Part shown: positions 6,922-15,017 of the stretch, one piece after another
Layout of the letters: each line of letters opens with the position of its first letter
Numbering within the stretch: the stretch's first letter is position 1
Assembly (NCBI GenBank): GCA_964650845.1
Contig: CAZYXR010000039.1
Coordinates: forward strand, 1-29,283
Source: UBA7692 sp964650845
GTDB lineage: Bacteria > Bacteroidota > Bacteroidia > Chitinophagales > LD1
DNA length: 29,283 bases
Reading direction: 5' to 3'
The notes under the pieces: model-generated
Told to the model about the DNA's origin: nothing
The model's input: the letters and a program-made list of their open reading frames with translations, nothing else
The model's database searches: none
Translations under genes and position numbers: made by a program

Positions 6922-8280
6922 ATGACTACAAAGCAAATTATTGATTACGTAAAGCAGCATCCGCTGCAAAAAGTGAAGTTGGCTGTTACTGATATTGACG
7001 GGATTTTGCGGGGTAAGTATGTGAGTACAGAGAAGTTTCTTTCGATAGTGGATGGAAGCTTTGGTTTTTGCGATGTGGTGTTTGGCTGGGATAGTGGCGA
7101 TGTGGCGTATGACAACTCAAAGTTTACGGGTTGGCACACGGGTTATCCAGACGCATTGGTGCGGGTAGATTTAAGTACTTTCAGGAAAATACCTTGGGAG
7201 ATGGATGTGCCGTTTTTTCTTGGTGAGTTTGTAAATTCAAAGAACGAACCAAATCCGATTTGCCCGCGTCAACTGTTGAACAAAGTAAAAGCTACAGCCG
7301 AAAGAGAGGGTTTTACTCCATATTTCAGCCAGGAGTTTGAGTGGTTTAATTTTTCGGAAACACCCGAGAGTTTTCATGCAAAAGGATACAAAGACCCAAT
7401 ACCACTTACACCCGGAATGTTTGGCTATTCGCTATTGCGCAGTAGTTTAAAGAATGAGTTTTTTACAGATTTATTTGAGCTATTGCGAAAGTTTGATGTG
7501 CCAATAGAAGGCTTGCATACAGAAACAGGGCCGGGCACTTACGAGGCTGCTATTCAATATGGTTTGTTGATACCATCGGCCGATAGGGCTGTTTTGTTCA
7601 AATCATCGGTGAAGGAAATTGCTTATAAGCATGGTATAATGGCGAGTTTTATGGCCAAGTGGAACGAAAACTTGCCGGGATGTAGCGGTCATGTTCATCA
7701 AAGTTTGTGGGATAAAGCATCGAAGAAAAATCTTTTTTATGATGAAAAAGATAAACTGAAAATGAGCGAAACCATGAAGAGCTACATTGCGGGGCAACTA
7801 CATTGCTTGCCTGTGATGTTGCCGATGCTTGCGCCAACCATTAATTCGTACAAACGGCTGGTAGAGGGAGCTTGGGCGCCAACCACATTGACGTGGAGCG
7901 TGGACAATCGCACGGTGGCATTGCGCGCCTTGCCGGGCAGCAGCAAAGCTACACGCTTAGAAACGCGCGTGGTGGGTAGCGACTCTAATCCATATTTGGC
8001 AATGGCGGCTTGCCTTGCTGCGGGCTTGTATGGTGTGCGCAAAAAGCTGAAGCTGAAACAAGCTGCTACGGTGGGCAATGGGTATCGCGATTTAAGCTAT
8101 GGTTCGTTGCCTACCAATTTATGGAATGCCACACAGGCTATGAAAGAAAGTCCCGTAGCTGCGGAGCTATTTGGCAAAGAGTTTGTAGAGCATTTTGCAG
8201 CGAGCCGCGAATGGGAATGGCGGCAGTTCAGCAAAGTGGTTACCGATTGGGAAATGAAGCGGTATTTTGAAATAATATAA
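6922..8280 (+). CDS. Glutamine synthetase family (GS-I-like) gamma-glutamyl amide/amine ligase
   Basis: A 452-residue cytosolic enzyme with the GS-I catalytic fold. Visible elements are the N-terminal DIDGILRGKY (24-33), metal-binding QEFEWF (E138, E140), ETGPGTYE (E201, E208), SGHVHQS (H257, H259), SYKRL (R312), WSVDNR (R330) and RLETRV (E347, R349). These are the residues that bind ATP, glutamate and metals, so an active ATP-dependent ligase is expected. The C-terminus lacks the NLYDLPPEE-like adenylylation loop of true GlnA. The DIDGILRGKY N-terminus is typical of the GS-like paralogues that include gamma-glutamylpolyamine synthetases. The acceptor could be ammonia or an amine; the sequence does not decide. 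ATG 6922 is preferred over 6889. Its stop directly abuts the stop of the convergent gene. Confidence 0.85.
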   Translation: MTTKQIIDYVKQHPLQKVKLAVTDIDGILRGKYVSTEKFLSIVDGSFGFCDVVFGWDSGDVAYDNSKFTGWHTGYPDALVRVDLSTFRKIPWEMDVPFFLGEFVNSKNEPNPICPRQLLNKVKATAEREGFTPYFSQEFEWFNFSETPESFHAKGYKDPIPLTPGMFGYSLLRSSLKNEFFTDLFELLRKFDVPIEGLHTETGPGTYEAAIQYGLLIPSADRAVLFKSSVKEIAYKHGIMASFMAKWNENLPGCSGHVHQSLWDKASKKNLFYDEKDKLKMSETMKSYIAGQLHCLPVMLPMLAPTINSYKRLVEGAWAPTTLTWSVDNRTVALRALPGSSKATRLETRVVGSDSNPYLAMAACLAAGLYGVRKKLKLKQAATVGNGYRDLSYGSLPTNLWNATQAMKESPVAAELFGKEFVEHFAASREWEWRQFSKVVTDWEMKRYFEII

Positions 8281-9357
8281 CTACTCTTTCTCTGCCTTAG
8301 CTTTTAAATCGCGCAGTAGTTTCTTTTTAGTATAGCGGTGAGTCCACGGGTTTATGTCTTTACCAAATTGGAAGCTGCGTGTGATAGTGAAGCCTAAACG
8401 GAATTGACCTTGCGCCCAGTTGTGCGGGTTGTAGGCTAGAAAATCATTTTCGAGCAAGCCCGCAGTATTCGTTAAGTTGATTTGAAAAACGTGTCCTCCT
8501 GTTTCTATTTCGTAGCCTATGTTTAATGGCGGGTAATATCCTGCGTTTGTTTGGCCGCGCAGCATAGGGAAATATTGGCGGAATGTGGCGTTGTTTTTTG
8601 TGATGGGTTGGAAGTATTCGAAAACTATTGCGGAGCGCTTGGTTACCTTGGCGCGTGTAGAAAACCCTAACACAAAGAGTCCGTTTTTATCGTTTGGGGT
8701 TACGAGATTTCGCCAAAGAAAGCTGGGAGTGAGCTGTATGCTAAGCCAGCTTGTGGCTTTAATGGCAATCATTGCTTGAAGGTTATAAGTAAGGCGGTGA
8801 TACCAAAAAGGAAAGCTGGTGATAGATTCGATGGAGTTAGGGGTTTTGCGTTTGCTGCTGATGGCCGTTTGTGCAAGTAGAGCAATAGAAAAGGGAGTTT
8901 TAAAATTTTTTGTTTGTTCGAGAAGGCGGTATTTGATGTTTCCAAACCATAGCTCGCCTACCGGACCATTTCCTTTTGCTCGGCCTGCGCCTACACTGAG
9001 GTTTTTTAAAATACCATAATCTAAAGAGAACAATATATCGGCAGCTTGGTCGAAACCAAACATGTTGTGTATATGTTCGTTGTTTGAAGAGGCGATGTTG
9101 CCAAAGCGGTGGGCGATGCGAAAGTCGAGCGCATTCTTTTTAGTCATTTCTACAGTTTGCCCGTGAATGAGGCGGGTAGATTTAAAGGTGGCAAAAACGT
9201 ATTCGCGTGTTTTTTTTTCTTCTTGTTTGCCGAGTTCGTCAATTAAATCTTGGGCATGTGTAGCAGAGGTAAAGGCAAGAAGCATTGCGAGCAAAAAGAG
9301 TGTTGCTGTGGAGTGTGGTAGGCGTAATGTATTTACAGTAGAGAAGATATATTTCAT
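8281..9357 (-). CDS. DUF5777-like outer-membrane beta-barrel protein
   Basis: A 358-residue protein with an N-terminal export signal (hydrophobic LFLLAMLLAFTSATHAQ after a long n-region). The body is a series of short amphipathic beta strands (for example FSLDYGILKNLSVGAG, LAQTAISSKRK, GLFVLGFSTRAKVTK, RLGFTITRSFQFGK), as expected for an outer-membrane barrel. The IAHRFGNI segment near the start and the overall pattern fit the Bacteroidetes DUF5777 barrel family, whose function is unknown. It is the last gene of a minus-strand set, 21 bp after the YceI gene, so co-transcription is likely. The start at 9357 is preferred over 9375, which adds only MPQFNR. The stop abuts the glutamine synthetase-like stop with no spacer. 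The specific family is inferred from memory. Confidence 0.7.
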   Translation of the reverse strand: MKYIFSTVNTLRLPHSTATLFLLAMLLAFTSATHAQDLIDELGKQEEKKTREYVFATFKSTRLIHGQTVEMTKKNALDFRIAHRFGNIASSNNEHIHNMFGFDQAADILFSLDYGILKNLSVGAGRAKGNGPVGELWFGNIKYRLLEQTKNFKTPFSIALLAQTAISSKRKTPNSIESITSFPFWYHRLTYNLQAMIAIKATSWLSIQLTPSFLWRNLVTPNDKNGLFVLGFSTRAKVTKRSAIVFEYFQPITKNNATFRQYFPMLRGQTNAGYYPPLNIGYEIETGGHVFQINLTNTAGLLENDFLAYNPHNWAQGQFRLGFTITRSFQFGKDINPWTHRYTKKKLLRDLKAKAEKE

Positions 9358-9378
9358 TCGATTGAATTGTGGCACTTA

Positions 9379-9939
9379 TTATTTCTTTTCGTATTTGGCT
9401 AAATTGAAGTTCAAATCTACTTTTATTACTTCGGCAATATTGAGAAGAACGGCTTTTGGAATTTTTATTTTGTGATCAACAAGTTGGATGTTAAACTGAG
9501 CTGCAACGTTGGTGGGCACAGCGTTTATTACGGTGATTTTAATTTTAATATCGCGGGGTTTTTTGATGCCGTGTACAGTTAAGTCGCCTTTTACAGTTAC
9601 CTCTCTTTCGCCATCGCTGGTGTAATCAATATCTTCTACAATTGTGCCATCGAAGTTGGCGTAGGGGTATTTATCGGTTTCTAAATAATTTTCGTTGAAA
9701 TGCTCTTGCATCAGTTTTTGATTAAATTCAAAACTGGCAACAGGTATTTTGGCTTGCACTTTTTTTGTTTTGGTATCAAGCACTCCGATTGCTTTTTGGC
9801 TTGTGGCTTCAATATCTTCTAATGGTGCTTTAGAAAAGAAGTGAACCATGCCTGTGGTGGTGGCAAAAGTGTTATTGTAGTTTTTTTCTTGTGCATGGCT
9901 TGCGGTGGCAAGCAAGAGCAAACAAAATAATATGCGCAT
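9379..9939 (-). CDS. YceI-family periplasmic protein
   Basis: A 186-residue protein with a signal peptide (MRILFCLLLLATASHAQ). The rest follows the YceI lipocalin-like barrel: ATTTGMVHFFSKAPLEDIEA, then KIPVASFEF, a NENYLETDKYPYA helix region, and GDLTVHGIKKPR, which is the most conserved YceI signature. YceI proteins bind polyisoprenoid or other amphipathic lipids in the periplasm, and some are linked to respiratory quinones. The start is the ATG at 9939; a TTG two codons earlier is possible. It lies 9 bp after the CX4CH lipoprotein and 21 bp before the beta-barrel gene, so the three probably form one transcript. Confidence 0.9.
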   Translation of the reverse strand: MRILFCLLLLATASHAQEKNYNNTFATTTGMVHFFSKAPLEDIEATSQKAIGVLDTKTKKVQAKIPVASFEFNQKLMQEHFNENYLETDKYPYANFDGTIVEDIDYTSDGEREVTVKGDLTVHGIKKPRDIKIKITVINAVPTNVAAQFNIQLVDHKIKIPKAVLLNIAEVIKVDLNFNLAKYEKK

Positions 9940-9948
9940 AAGCAAAGT

Positions 9949-10317
9949 TTAATTTTGAAAACCTTTGGCGGCCCAACATTCAATTACTTGAATCAAGGAG
10001 TCTGGTAGCATAGGTTCATCTTTGGGCATGGGCGTGCAGGTGTGTTTTATTGCACAAAGTACATTGCCGAGTTCGGTGTGTAGTTTAGCGTTGTTGTAGT
10101 CGCTTAAATCTACGCTGCTGGCTTGTGCAATATTGCTGTGGCAGGCAAAAGAGGCGCAATGGTAATCGAAAATGGGTTTTACGTGGGTAGAATAGCTGTA
10201 GGGCTGGGGAGTGTCGCAGGGGTTTGGGGCTATGATGGTTTTATCTTTGGAACAAGAGGCTACTATTACTAAAATAACAGTAGCAGTTATGGTGAGAAAC
10301 AGAACTTTTTTAAACAT
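9949..10317 (-). CDS. Small lipoprotein with CX4CH cytochrome-c-like domain
   Basis: A 122-residue lipoprotein: hydrophobic leader, lipobox ending VASC (C22), then a compact domain containing YSTHVKPIFDYHCASFACHS. C54 and C59-H60 form CX4CH. The later CTPMPKDEPMLPD offers methionines (M97, M103) as possible axial ligands. The layout 'VKPIF..hC....CHs ... MPKD.P.L.d..i..i..W' is common in small Bacteroidetes exported proteins annotated as cytochrome-c-like. CX4CH is known to hold heme in tetraheme cytochrome c3, but the usual motif is CX2CH, so heme attachment is not certain. Four further cysteines (C34, C88, C94, C114) could instead form disulfides. It heads the operon with the YceI and barrel genes; a terminator separates it from the upstream T9SS gene. 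Confidence 0.72.
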   Translation of the reverse strand: MFKKVLFLTITATVILVIVASCSKDKTIIAPNPCDTPQPYSYSTHVKPIFDYHCASFACHSNIAQASSVDLSDYNNAKLHTELGNVLCAIKHTCTPMPKDEPMLPDSLIQVIECWAAKGFQN

Positions 10318-10338
10318 GAATTTATGTGCTGTAAAAAG

Positions 10339-10369
10339 ACCGAAAAGAGGAACACGTCCTCTTTTCGGT
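10339..10369 (-). terminator. Rho-independent terminator after the T9SS C..CH protein gene
   Basis: Perfect 13-bp arms (10339-10351 and 10357-10369) with a 5-nt loop. On the minus strand the stem is followed by CTTTTTAC, a short U-run. It lies 12 bp after the stop of the gene at 10381-11262 and before the lipoprotein gene, so the downstream operon probably has its own promoter or relies on readthrough. Confidence 0.8.
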
Positions 10370-10380
10370 GCTATGGAGAT

Positions 10381-11262
10381 TTAGTATTTTACGAATGGTT
10401 TAATGGTAGATTTTCCGGCAGATTTGATGTGGAGGAAGTATTTGCCTGCAGTAAGGCTGCTTACGTTGTAGCTTGTTGTGTGAGTACCCATGTTTTGTTT
10501 TTCGCCAAAAACAGTACTTACTATTTTACCTTGCACATCAAGAATTTGCCCCGAAACAAATTCATTGCTAAGTAGGTTGTAGTTTATAGTAAGGTTTTCG
10601 GTAGCAGGGTTTGGGTGTAGCGTAACATTTGTAAAAGGGCTTACATCTTCAACAGAGGTAAGGCCGTTGCCATTGATAGAAAATACACGTTTGTAGATTT
10701 TATCGCCATTTTCGTTGCCGCTGCCATTTGATATATTAGCCACGGTGTAGAAAAGAATTGGTCCTGAAATATTTGCCGGAGCAACCCATTTAAAAATCCA
10801 GCTACCAGTGTTGCTTGCCAAATAGGCGTTTTTGTGACTAAGGTAGTTGATGCCGTTGCGCGGATTCGAAATTGTTTTGTTGGCATCGGTAATTACAAAA
10901 GAATCGGCTTTGGCGTTGGTGCCCGCAAAAAGCCCTGTAAGTTGAAAGCCGCAAGTGTCGGAACCTTGTCTATCTAACGTAATTGACATAACGTATGTAA
11001 CGCCCGGAGTAGGCACAAATGATGATGTTGCATTTTGTAATGCACCGGCATTGGGACCAATTTTTAGAGAGATAACATTGGTGCCATCCATAATATTGGC
11101 ATCGGAGTGGCAGGCAGAGCTATCTGCGCAGGTTTTATTGTTGAGCGGGTCGCCAGCGCGGCCGGGGAATGGCACAGTAGAGTTTGTGTAAACACTTGTA
11201 GTGGTGGTGAGGGCAAATAGAAAAACAGCAACTGCTGCAAAAGCGTAAAATTTTACTTTCAT
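10381..11262 (-). CDS. Exported choice-of-anchor-V-like protein with C..CH motif and T9SS sorting domain
   Basis: A 293-residue protein. The start at 11262 is chosen because it opens the signal peptide (MKVKFYAFAAVAVFLFAL); the 19 upstream in-frame residues have no role. Just after the leader, PGRAGDPLNNKTCADSSACHSD resembles the PGRTGAPGE..TC..CHS head of 'choice-of-anchor V' (reelin-like) proteins. Here the spacing is C45-x5-C51-H52. A beta-sandwich follows (GVTYVMSITLDRQG, CGFQLTGLF, WIFKWVAP, ILFYTVAN). From about 215 there is a type A T9SS sorting domain (LHPNPATENLTINY, LDVQGKIV, AGKYFLHI). The protein should be carried to the cell surface. Its function is unknown; the motif suggests redox or heme binding but does not prove it. 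Confidence 0.75.
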   Translation of the reverse strand: MKVKFYAFAAVAVFLFALTTTTSVYTNSTVPFPGRAGDPLNNKTCADSSACHSDANIMDGTNVISLKIGPNAGALQNATSSFVPTPGVTYVMSITLDRQGSDTCGFQLTGLFAGTNAKADSFVITDANKTISNPRNGINYLSHKNAYLASNTGSWIFKWVAPANISGPILFYTVANISNGSGNENGDKIYKRVFSINGNGLTSVEDVSPFTNVTLHPNPATENLTINYNLLSNEFVSGQILDVQGKIVSTVFGEKQNMGTHTTSYNVSSLTAGKYFLHIKSAGKSTIKPFVKY

Positions 11263-11362
11263 TTTAAATAATTTGTTGTTTGAATTTTGGTAAAAATATA
11301 AATTGACTTGAAACAACAACCTTAGACGAGCGATAAAGTTTTATGGTTGGTTGGAATAGATT

Positions 11363-11438
11363 GATTTGAAAATTTGAAAATGGAGAAATACTATTCTTCT
11401 ATCATCTTTAAATCAACTCATTTTCAAATCTTCAAATT
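11363..11438. repeat. Imperfect inverted repeat (20-bp arms) beside the TolC-family stop
   Basis: Arms 11363-11382 (gatttgaaaatttgaaaatg) and 11419-11438 are complementary at 18 of 20 positions, with a 36-nt loop. The right arm ends 2 bp from the stop codon of the TolC-family gene (11441-11443), so the element would be transcribed at the 3' end of that mRNA. The sequence is AT-rich and has no clear U-run. From memory, such TTTGAAAATTTGAAAATG stretches recur in Bacteroidetes intergenic DNA. Confidence 0.65.
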
Positions 11439-11440
11439 GA

Positions 11441-12766
11441 TTACATCTTTCCATTTGCTTTTTTCCAATCTACCTCGGCAACCAAGTAGTCGAAAAGTGC
11501 TGTGAAGTAAAGCACTTCGGCATCTTTGAGCATGTTTTCGGCATCTATTACTTCTTGGTAAATAGCAAAGGCATTTTGGTAACGCACTTTTACATCGTGT
11601 AAAATTTCTTCGGCAAGTGCTATGTTTTGCTGTTGCACTTTTACGTTTCGGGCGGCATTAGCAAAACTAAGTGCGGTTGATTGCAATTGGTAGTTTACGG
11701 TTTGCTCGATGTTGCGGAGGTTGTTTTGGTTTTTCTTTAGGTTTAGTTTTTGTTGTTGTGCGATAGTAGCCTTTTGCAGGCCATCAAAAATGGGCATGTT
11801 GAGCCGCACCCCGATGTATGAAACTTGATTCCATTTTTCGGTAAAAACATTCGAGTTGTTTGAAAAGCCTTGCCCGCCAATGTATCCAAAAAAGGAAACA
11901 TTGGGTGCGTATTGCAAATTGGTTTTGCGCAGCAACCATTTGTTTAAAAGAGTTTGTTGTTGCTCGGCTTTGTATTCAATACGCGATGCAAAAATTGTAT
12001 GGGCTTCGGCAAGTTGCACCACAGTATCGGCATTAAAATTTAGTGGCAACGATTCGGCTATTTCTAAGTTTTCGTTAAAGGCCATGCCTATGGTTTGCAT
12101 CAACAAAAGTTTAGATTGACGGAGTGCGTCATTTGCCAATTGCGCTTGGTACAAAGATTGTTGCCAACTTAGGTATGCGCGATTTACATCGGTTTTGGTG
12201 GCGTTTTGGTTTTGTAGCTTCACCTTGGTGTCGTCATGCACTTTTTTGTTTCGTTCAACGGCTTTAGTTGCTTTTTCTAATTTTTGGGTATTGAGTTGTG
12301 TGGTGTAGTATGCTTTGGTAACATTTACTTTTAACTCTATGGTGGCTTGCTGTATTTGATATTCGCTTAACACTTTGCCTTGTTTGGTGTAAAGAATATC
12401 GCCAATTGCTGCGGCATCTAAGATAGATTGATTGAAGTCTAACCCCGCAGTAGCGTTGTGTTTTACGCCAAAACGTATTTCGCGAAAGTCGCCCGGCTGC
12501 CCGCCAAAAAACTCGGCAGGAATTTGGTTTACGGCAAGGTTTAAATTGTTGCGATATTCTGCTACACCATTTACTTTAGGCAGGTATTTTGTGATGCTTT
12601 CAAAATTGCGAGCGCTGGCTATTTGGCGGTCAATTTTGTAGTTCTGAAAACTGGGTGCGTTTTGCAAAGCATAATCAATAGACTGTTGCAGCGTAAAAGT
12701 TTGCTGCGCATTTGCAAAAGTAAAAGCCAGCAGCAAGCTAACAGTCAAACAAAATTTATGGTTCAT
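11441..12766 (-). CDS. TolC-family outer-membrane efflux protein (orphan)
   Basis: A 441-residue protein. The start at 12766 opens the signal peptide MNHKFCLTVSLLLAFTFANA; the 60 upstream in-frame residues overlap the porin gene and are discarded. FTLQQSIDYALQNAPS after the leader is the usual opening of a TolC/OMF protein. Two long alpha-helical hairpin stretches rich in Q, N, A and K follow (for example VTKAYYTTQLNTQKLEKATKAVERNKKVHD and FANAARNVKVQQQNIALAEEIL), separated by strand segments such as YIGVRLNMPIFDGLQ. Such trimers form the outer-membrane channel of type I secretion or efflux systems. No adaptor or pump lies beside it, unlike the OMF at 19427-20854. It is 154 bp downstream of a porin-like gene on the same strand and may be co-transcribed with it. 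Confidence 0.88.
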   Translation of the reverse strand: MNHKFCLTVSLLLAFTFANAQQTFTLQQSIDYALQNAPSFQNYKIDRQIASARNFESITKYLPKVNGVAEYRNNLNLAVNQIPAEFFGGQPGDFREIRFGVKHNATAGLDFNQSILDAAAIGDILYTKQGKVLSEYQIQQATIELKVNVTKAYYTTQLNTQKLEKATKAVERNKKVHDDTKVKLQNQNATKTDVNRAYLSWQQSLYQAQLANDALRQSKLLLMQTIGMAFNENLEIAESLPLNFNADTVVQLAEAHTIFASRIEYKAEQQQTLLNKWLLRKTNLQYAPNVSFFGYIGGQGFSNNSNVFTEKWNQVSYIGVRLNMPIFDGLQKATIAQQQKLNLKKNQNNLRNIEQTVNYQLQSTALSFANAARNVKVQQQNIALAEEILHDVKVRYQNAFAIYQEVIDAENMLKDAEVLYFTALFDYLVAEVDWKKANGKM

Positions 12767-12920
12767 CGTAATCGAATATGCTGCAAATGTGAATGCTTTG
12801 TTTGTATAAGTGCCAACAGATTTTGTAAGTTGTAGAATTTTGGGTTTGGAGTGTTTTGCGGTGCAAGCACACTGCAATGCTTTTGCCGAGAAAAGATTTT
12901 TGATAAGAAATGAAACAGCG

Positions 12921-14261
12921 TTACAGCGCAATCTGCCACTGGGCAATTACCGCGTTGGCTCGCGATGATTGTTTTAATGAGGCACTATTGAACACAGGGC
13001 GGTTTTGGTAGTTCAAAGAGATTTTTGCTTTGTTGCCCACCAATAAAAAATTTACACCCGCATCTACCACGCCCATCCAGGCATTCAGCCGATTCCATCG
13101 GCTTAGTTGAAAACCCGTATAGGGCATTATTGAAAACCCTTTTGTGCCGAATAAATGTGCTGGTAGTTTGTATCCGGCTTGTGCAAAAATGGTGTGCCCT
13201 GTTCCTACAATTGGATAGGCGTTTCCGGCACCATTAAAACTTGCTTTTGAAGCATCAAATTTTGTTGCCGGATTCATTACGCCTAAATTGCGAACAAAGA
13301 CCGGGCCAAAGTAGTAATAGCTATATGCAGCATAAGCCGAAAGGCAATCGTCTCTACGTTTGTTGAGTGGCAAATCGGTATAAACATCGGCACTTATTTG
13401 CCACATTGGGTTGTACAAAGTATCTGTATTGCGCAGATGCCATGTTGCCTTGGGCTGTGCTAAAAAACCCACGCCAACGTTGAATATTTTTTTTGCGCCC
13501 AAGTAAGTTCCTTGTGTGTAGGGCAATAGGTTGTTTTCTTCATCAAAAATTTGATACATAAAGTATCCGCTTGTTTGTAGCGATTTGCCCTTGGGTGTAA
13601 TTTTAGCGAAGTGCGCAATGTTGCCATAAGCAGTATCAAAAAGCGGAGAAGTGGAAATAGAAAGTGGGTCGCTTAAAACGATGCGGTAGTCTAATTTTTG
13701 AATTTTTCCTTTTGCATACACACTCAGTTTGCGCAAAAACTGATCGGTGATATCGTTTGTACTTTGTTGATATAATGGAGCATCGTACATCATAATTGAG
13801 CCTGCTGCGGGCGAAGCAAAACGTGCGCTACCCGTCCAGCCGGTAAGGCCGGCACCAATAGAAAAATATCGCTTTACAGGAGTAAACTCTACAATAGCAT
13901 CGTGAAAAAAGTCGCCTGCTTTGCGCGGAGAAAGAGAATTGAAATTGTTGATGCCAAATTGTACATATAGCAACATCCACGAAAGTGGTTGTGCAGTTAC
14001 TTGTAGGCGCAACCTGCGAATGCCAATATCGTAAGTGTTAGGCTTCGGATTGTTCTCTACAATGGTGCCGGGGTTGCTTTGGTTCCATCGAGTCCATATT
14101 TGCGCAGTAGCGTTAAAGCGCACAAACTTGCTGCCGTCTTTGCTGATATTCCATTGCAAGTTTGGAATTTCCCACTGTTTGTTGCTAATGGCAGTAGTGT
14201 CTTTTGCAAAGCAGGTGTGAATGATAATACTAAGCAGAGCTAAGAGTAGATTTTTTTTCAT
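12921..14261 (-). CDS. Porin-like outer-membrane beta-barrel protein
   Basis: A 446-residue protein with a signal peptide (MKKNLLLALLSIIIHTCFA). The mature part is strand-rich with many aromatic residues and alternating hydrophobics: FVRFNATAQIWTRWNQS, DIGIRRLRLQVTAQPLSW, WMLLYVQFGINN, YFSIGAGLTGWTG, YYYFGPVFVRN, and a terminal ANAVIAQWQIAL ending in a hydrophobic residue. The IGIRRLRLQV segment near residue 80 is similar in style to phosphate-selective porin O/P family members. The substrate is not deducible. The 270-bp upstream region to the divergent gene at 14532 holds a short 6-bp-stem hairpin (14315-14331) but no clear promoter. Confidence 0.72.
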   Translation of the reverse strand: MKKNLLLALLSIIIHTCFAKDTTAISNKQWEIPNLQWNISKDGSKFVRFNATAQIWTRWNQSNPGTIVENNPKPNTYDIGIRRLRLQVTAQPLSWMLLYVQFGINNFNSLSPRKAGDFFHDAIVEFTPVKRYFSIGAGLTGWTGSARFASPAAGSIMMYDAPLYQQSTNDITDQFLRKLSVYAKGKIQKLDYRIVLSDPLSISTSPLFDTAYGNIAHFAKITPKGKSLQTSGYFMYQIFDEENNLLPYTQGTYLGAKKIFNVGVGFLAQPKATWHLRNTDTLYNPMWQISADVYTDLPLNKRRDDCLSAYAAYSYYYFGPVFVRNLGVMNPATKFDASKASFNGAGNAYPIVGTGHTIFAQAGYKLPAHLFGTKGFSIMPYTGFQLSRWNRLNAWMGVVDAGVNFLLVGNKAKISLNYQNRPVFNSASLKQSSRANAVIAQWQIAL

Positions 14262-14531
14262 AATACAAGATTTATAAAATCAAAAGGAATGTTGAGTAAT
14301 GCTTTTGTGTGTTACAGATTTTAAGAATCTGGTAAGAAGCTTTGCCAACAAACTGTTTATCGCTGCGAAGCGATGAATGAAAACCCGATGATTTTTGCGA
14401 GCCAATGATATAGCAACCCGTGCAGCGCGAATGGTAATCTTTTTTAAAATGGAGATAACCACAACCGATACTATTAAAAAAAGTTATTAGCGCATATAAC
14501 TAAGACGAATCAAAATAGTTTCGCCCCCGAA

Positions 14532-14969
14532 ATGTCGAAAAGAGCATCGCATTTGAGGGTTAGGCTCTTGCACAAAGTGTGGGTGAAATCGGTTTGTGCG
14601 CTCATGTTGGTTTTGTTTTTGGGCTCTCAGCTTGTAAATGCAAAACCAATAGTGTTTGAAAAAAACACAACATCGGCAGCAAAGGTAAGCAACAGCATAT
14701 TCGATTTATTGTTTGGCAAAGTGTTTTCTACACACTCTGTTCCTATGGAGCCTATTACCGATTCGGGCGATGAGCCTATGTCGGATAAAAGCGAATCAAT
14801 AGACGATGATGAGTTTGAAAAATTTCGCGAAGCACATAGCGTGAAATTTGAGTTGCTGCTTTTTGAACAGTTAAGCGCGATTGTAACTCATGGCGCCTTA
14901 GCTTTAGAAAACCCACAACAAATTCCTTTGTTTGTGTTACATCATTCCTGGAAAGGCTTTATTGCATAA
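14532..14969 (+). CDS. Unrecognised small exported or membrane-anchored protein ahead of the RND operon
   Basis: I do not recognise this 145-residue protein. It has a basic N-terminus (KRASHLRVRLLHKVWVK), one hydrophobic segment (about 19-37) that could be a long-n-region signal peptide or a membrane anchor ending near VNA, a low-complexity linker, and an acidic patch (SGDEPMSDKSESIDDDEFEKF, about 78-98). The tail is hydrophobic and aromatic, ending FVLHHSWKGFIA. It precedes the adaptor gene by 112 bp in the same orientation, so a role in regulation or assembly of the efflux system is possible but is inferred only from position. A TAGTTTCG sequence just before the start is a poor -7 match. 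Codon use looks like that of its neighbours. Confidence 0.55.
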   Translation: MSKRASHLRVRLLHKVWVKSVCALMLVLFLGSQLVNAKPIVFEKNTTSAAKVSNSIFDLLFGKVFSTHSVPMEPITDSGDEPMSDKSESIDDDEFEKFREAHSVKFELLLFEQLSAIVTHGALALENPQQIPLFVLHHSWKGFIA

Positions 14970-14976
14970 TTTTCTG

Positions 14977-15017
14977 TTTTCGGTCGGCAGCGCAAAAAGG
15001 TAAACTTTTCGGTCGGC
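14977..15017. repeat. 12-bp direct repeat TTTTCGGTCGGC ahead of the efflux operon
   Basis: TTTTCGGTCGGC occurs at 14977-14988 and again at 15006-15017, 29 bp start to start, in the 112-bp gap before the adaptor gene. The spacing is close to three helical turns. A regulator binding site is one reading; a chance or degenerate repeat is another. The second copy runs into a T-stretch. Confidence 0.4.

Noticed and set aside
14359..14374. Small hairpin ATCGCT-GCGA-AGCGAT upstream of the porin gene
   Set aside because: The 6-bp stem has no U-run and no placement that suggests a terminator or a riboswitch.
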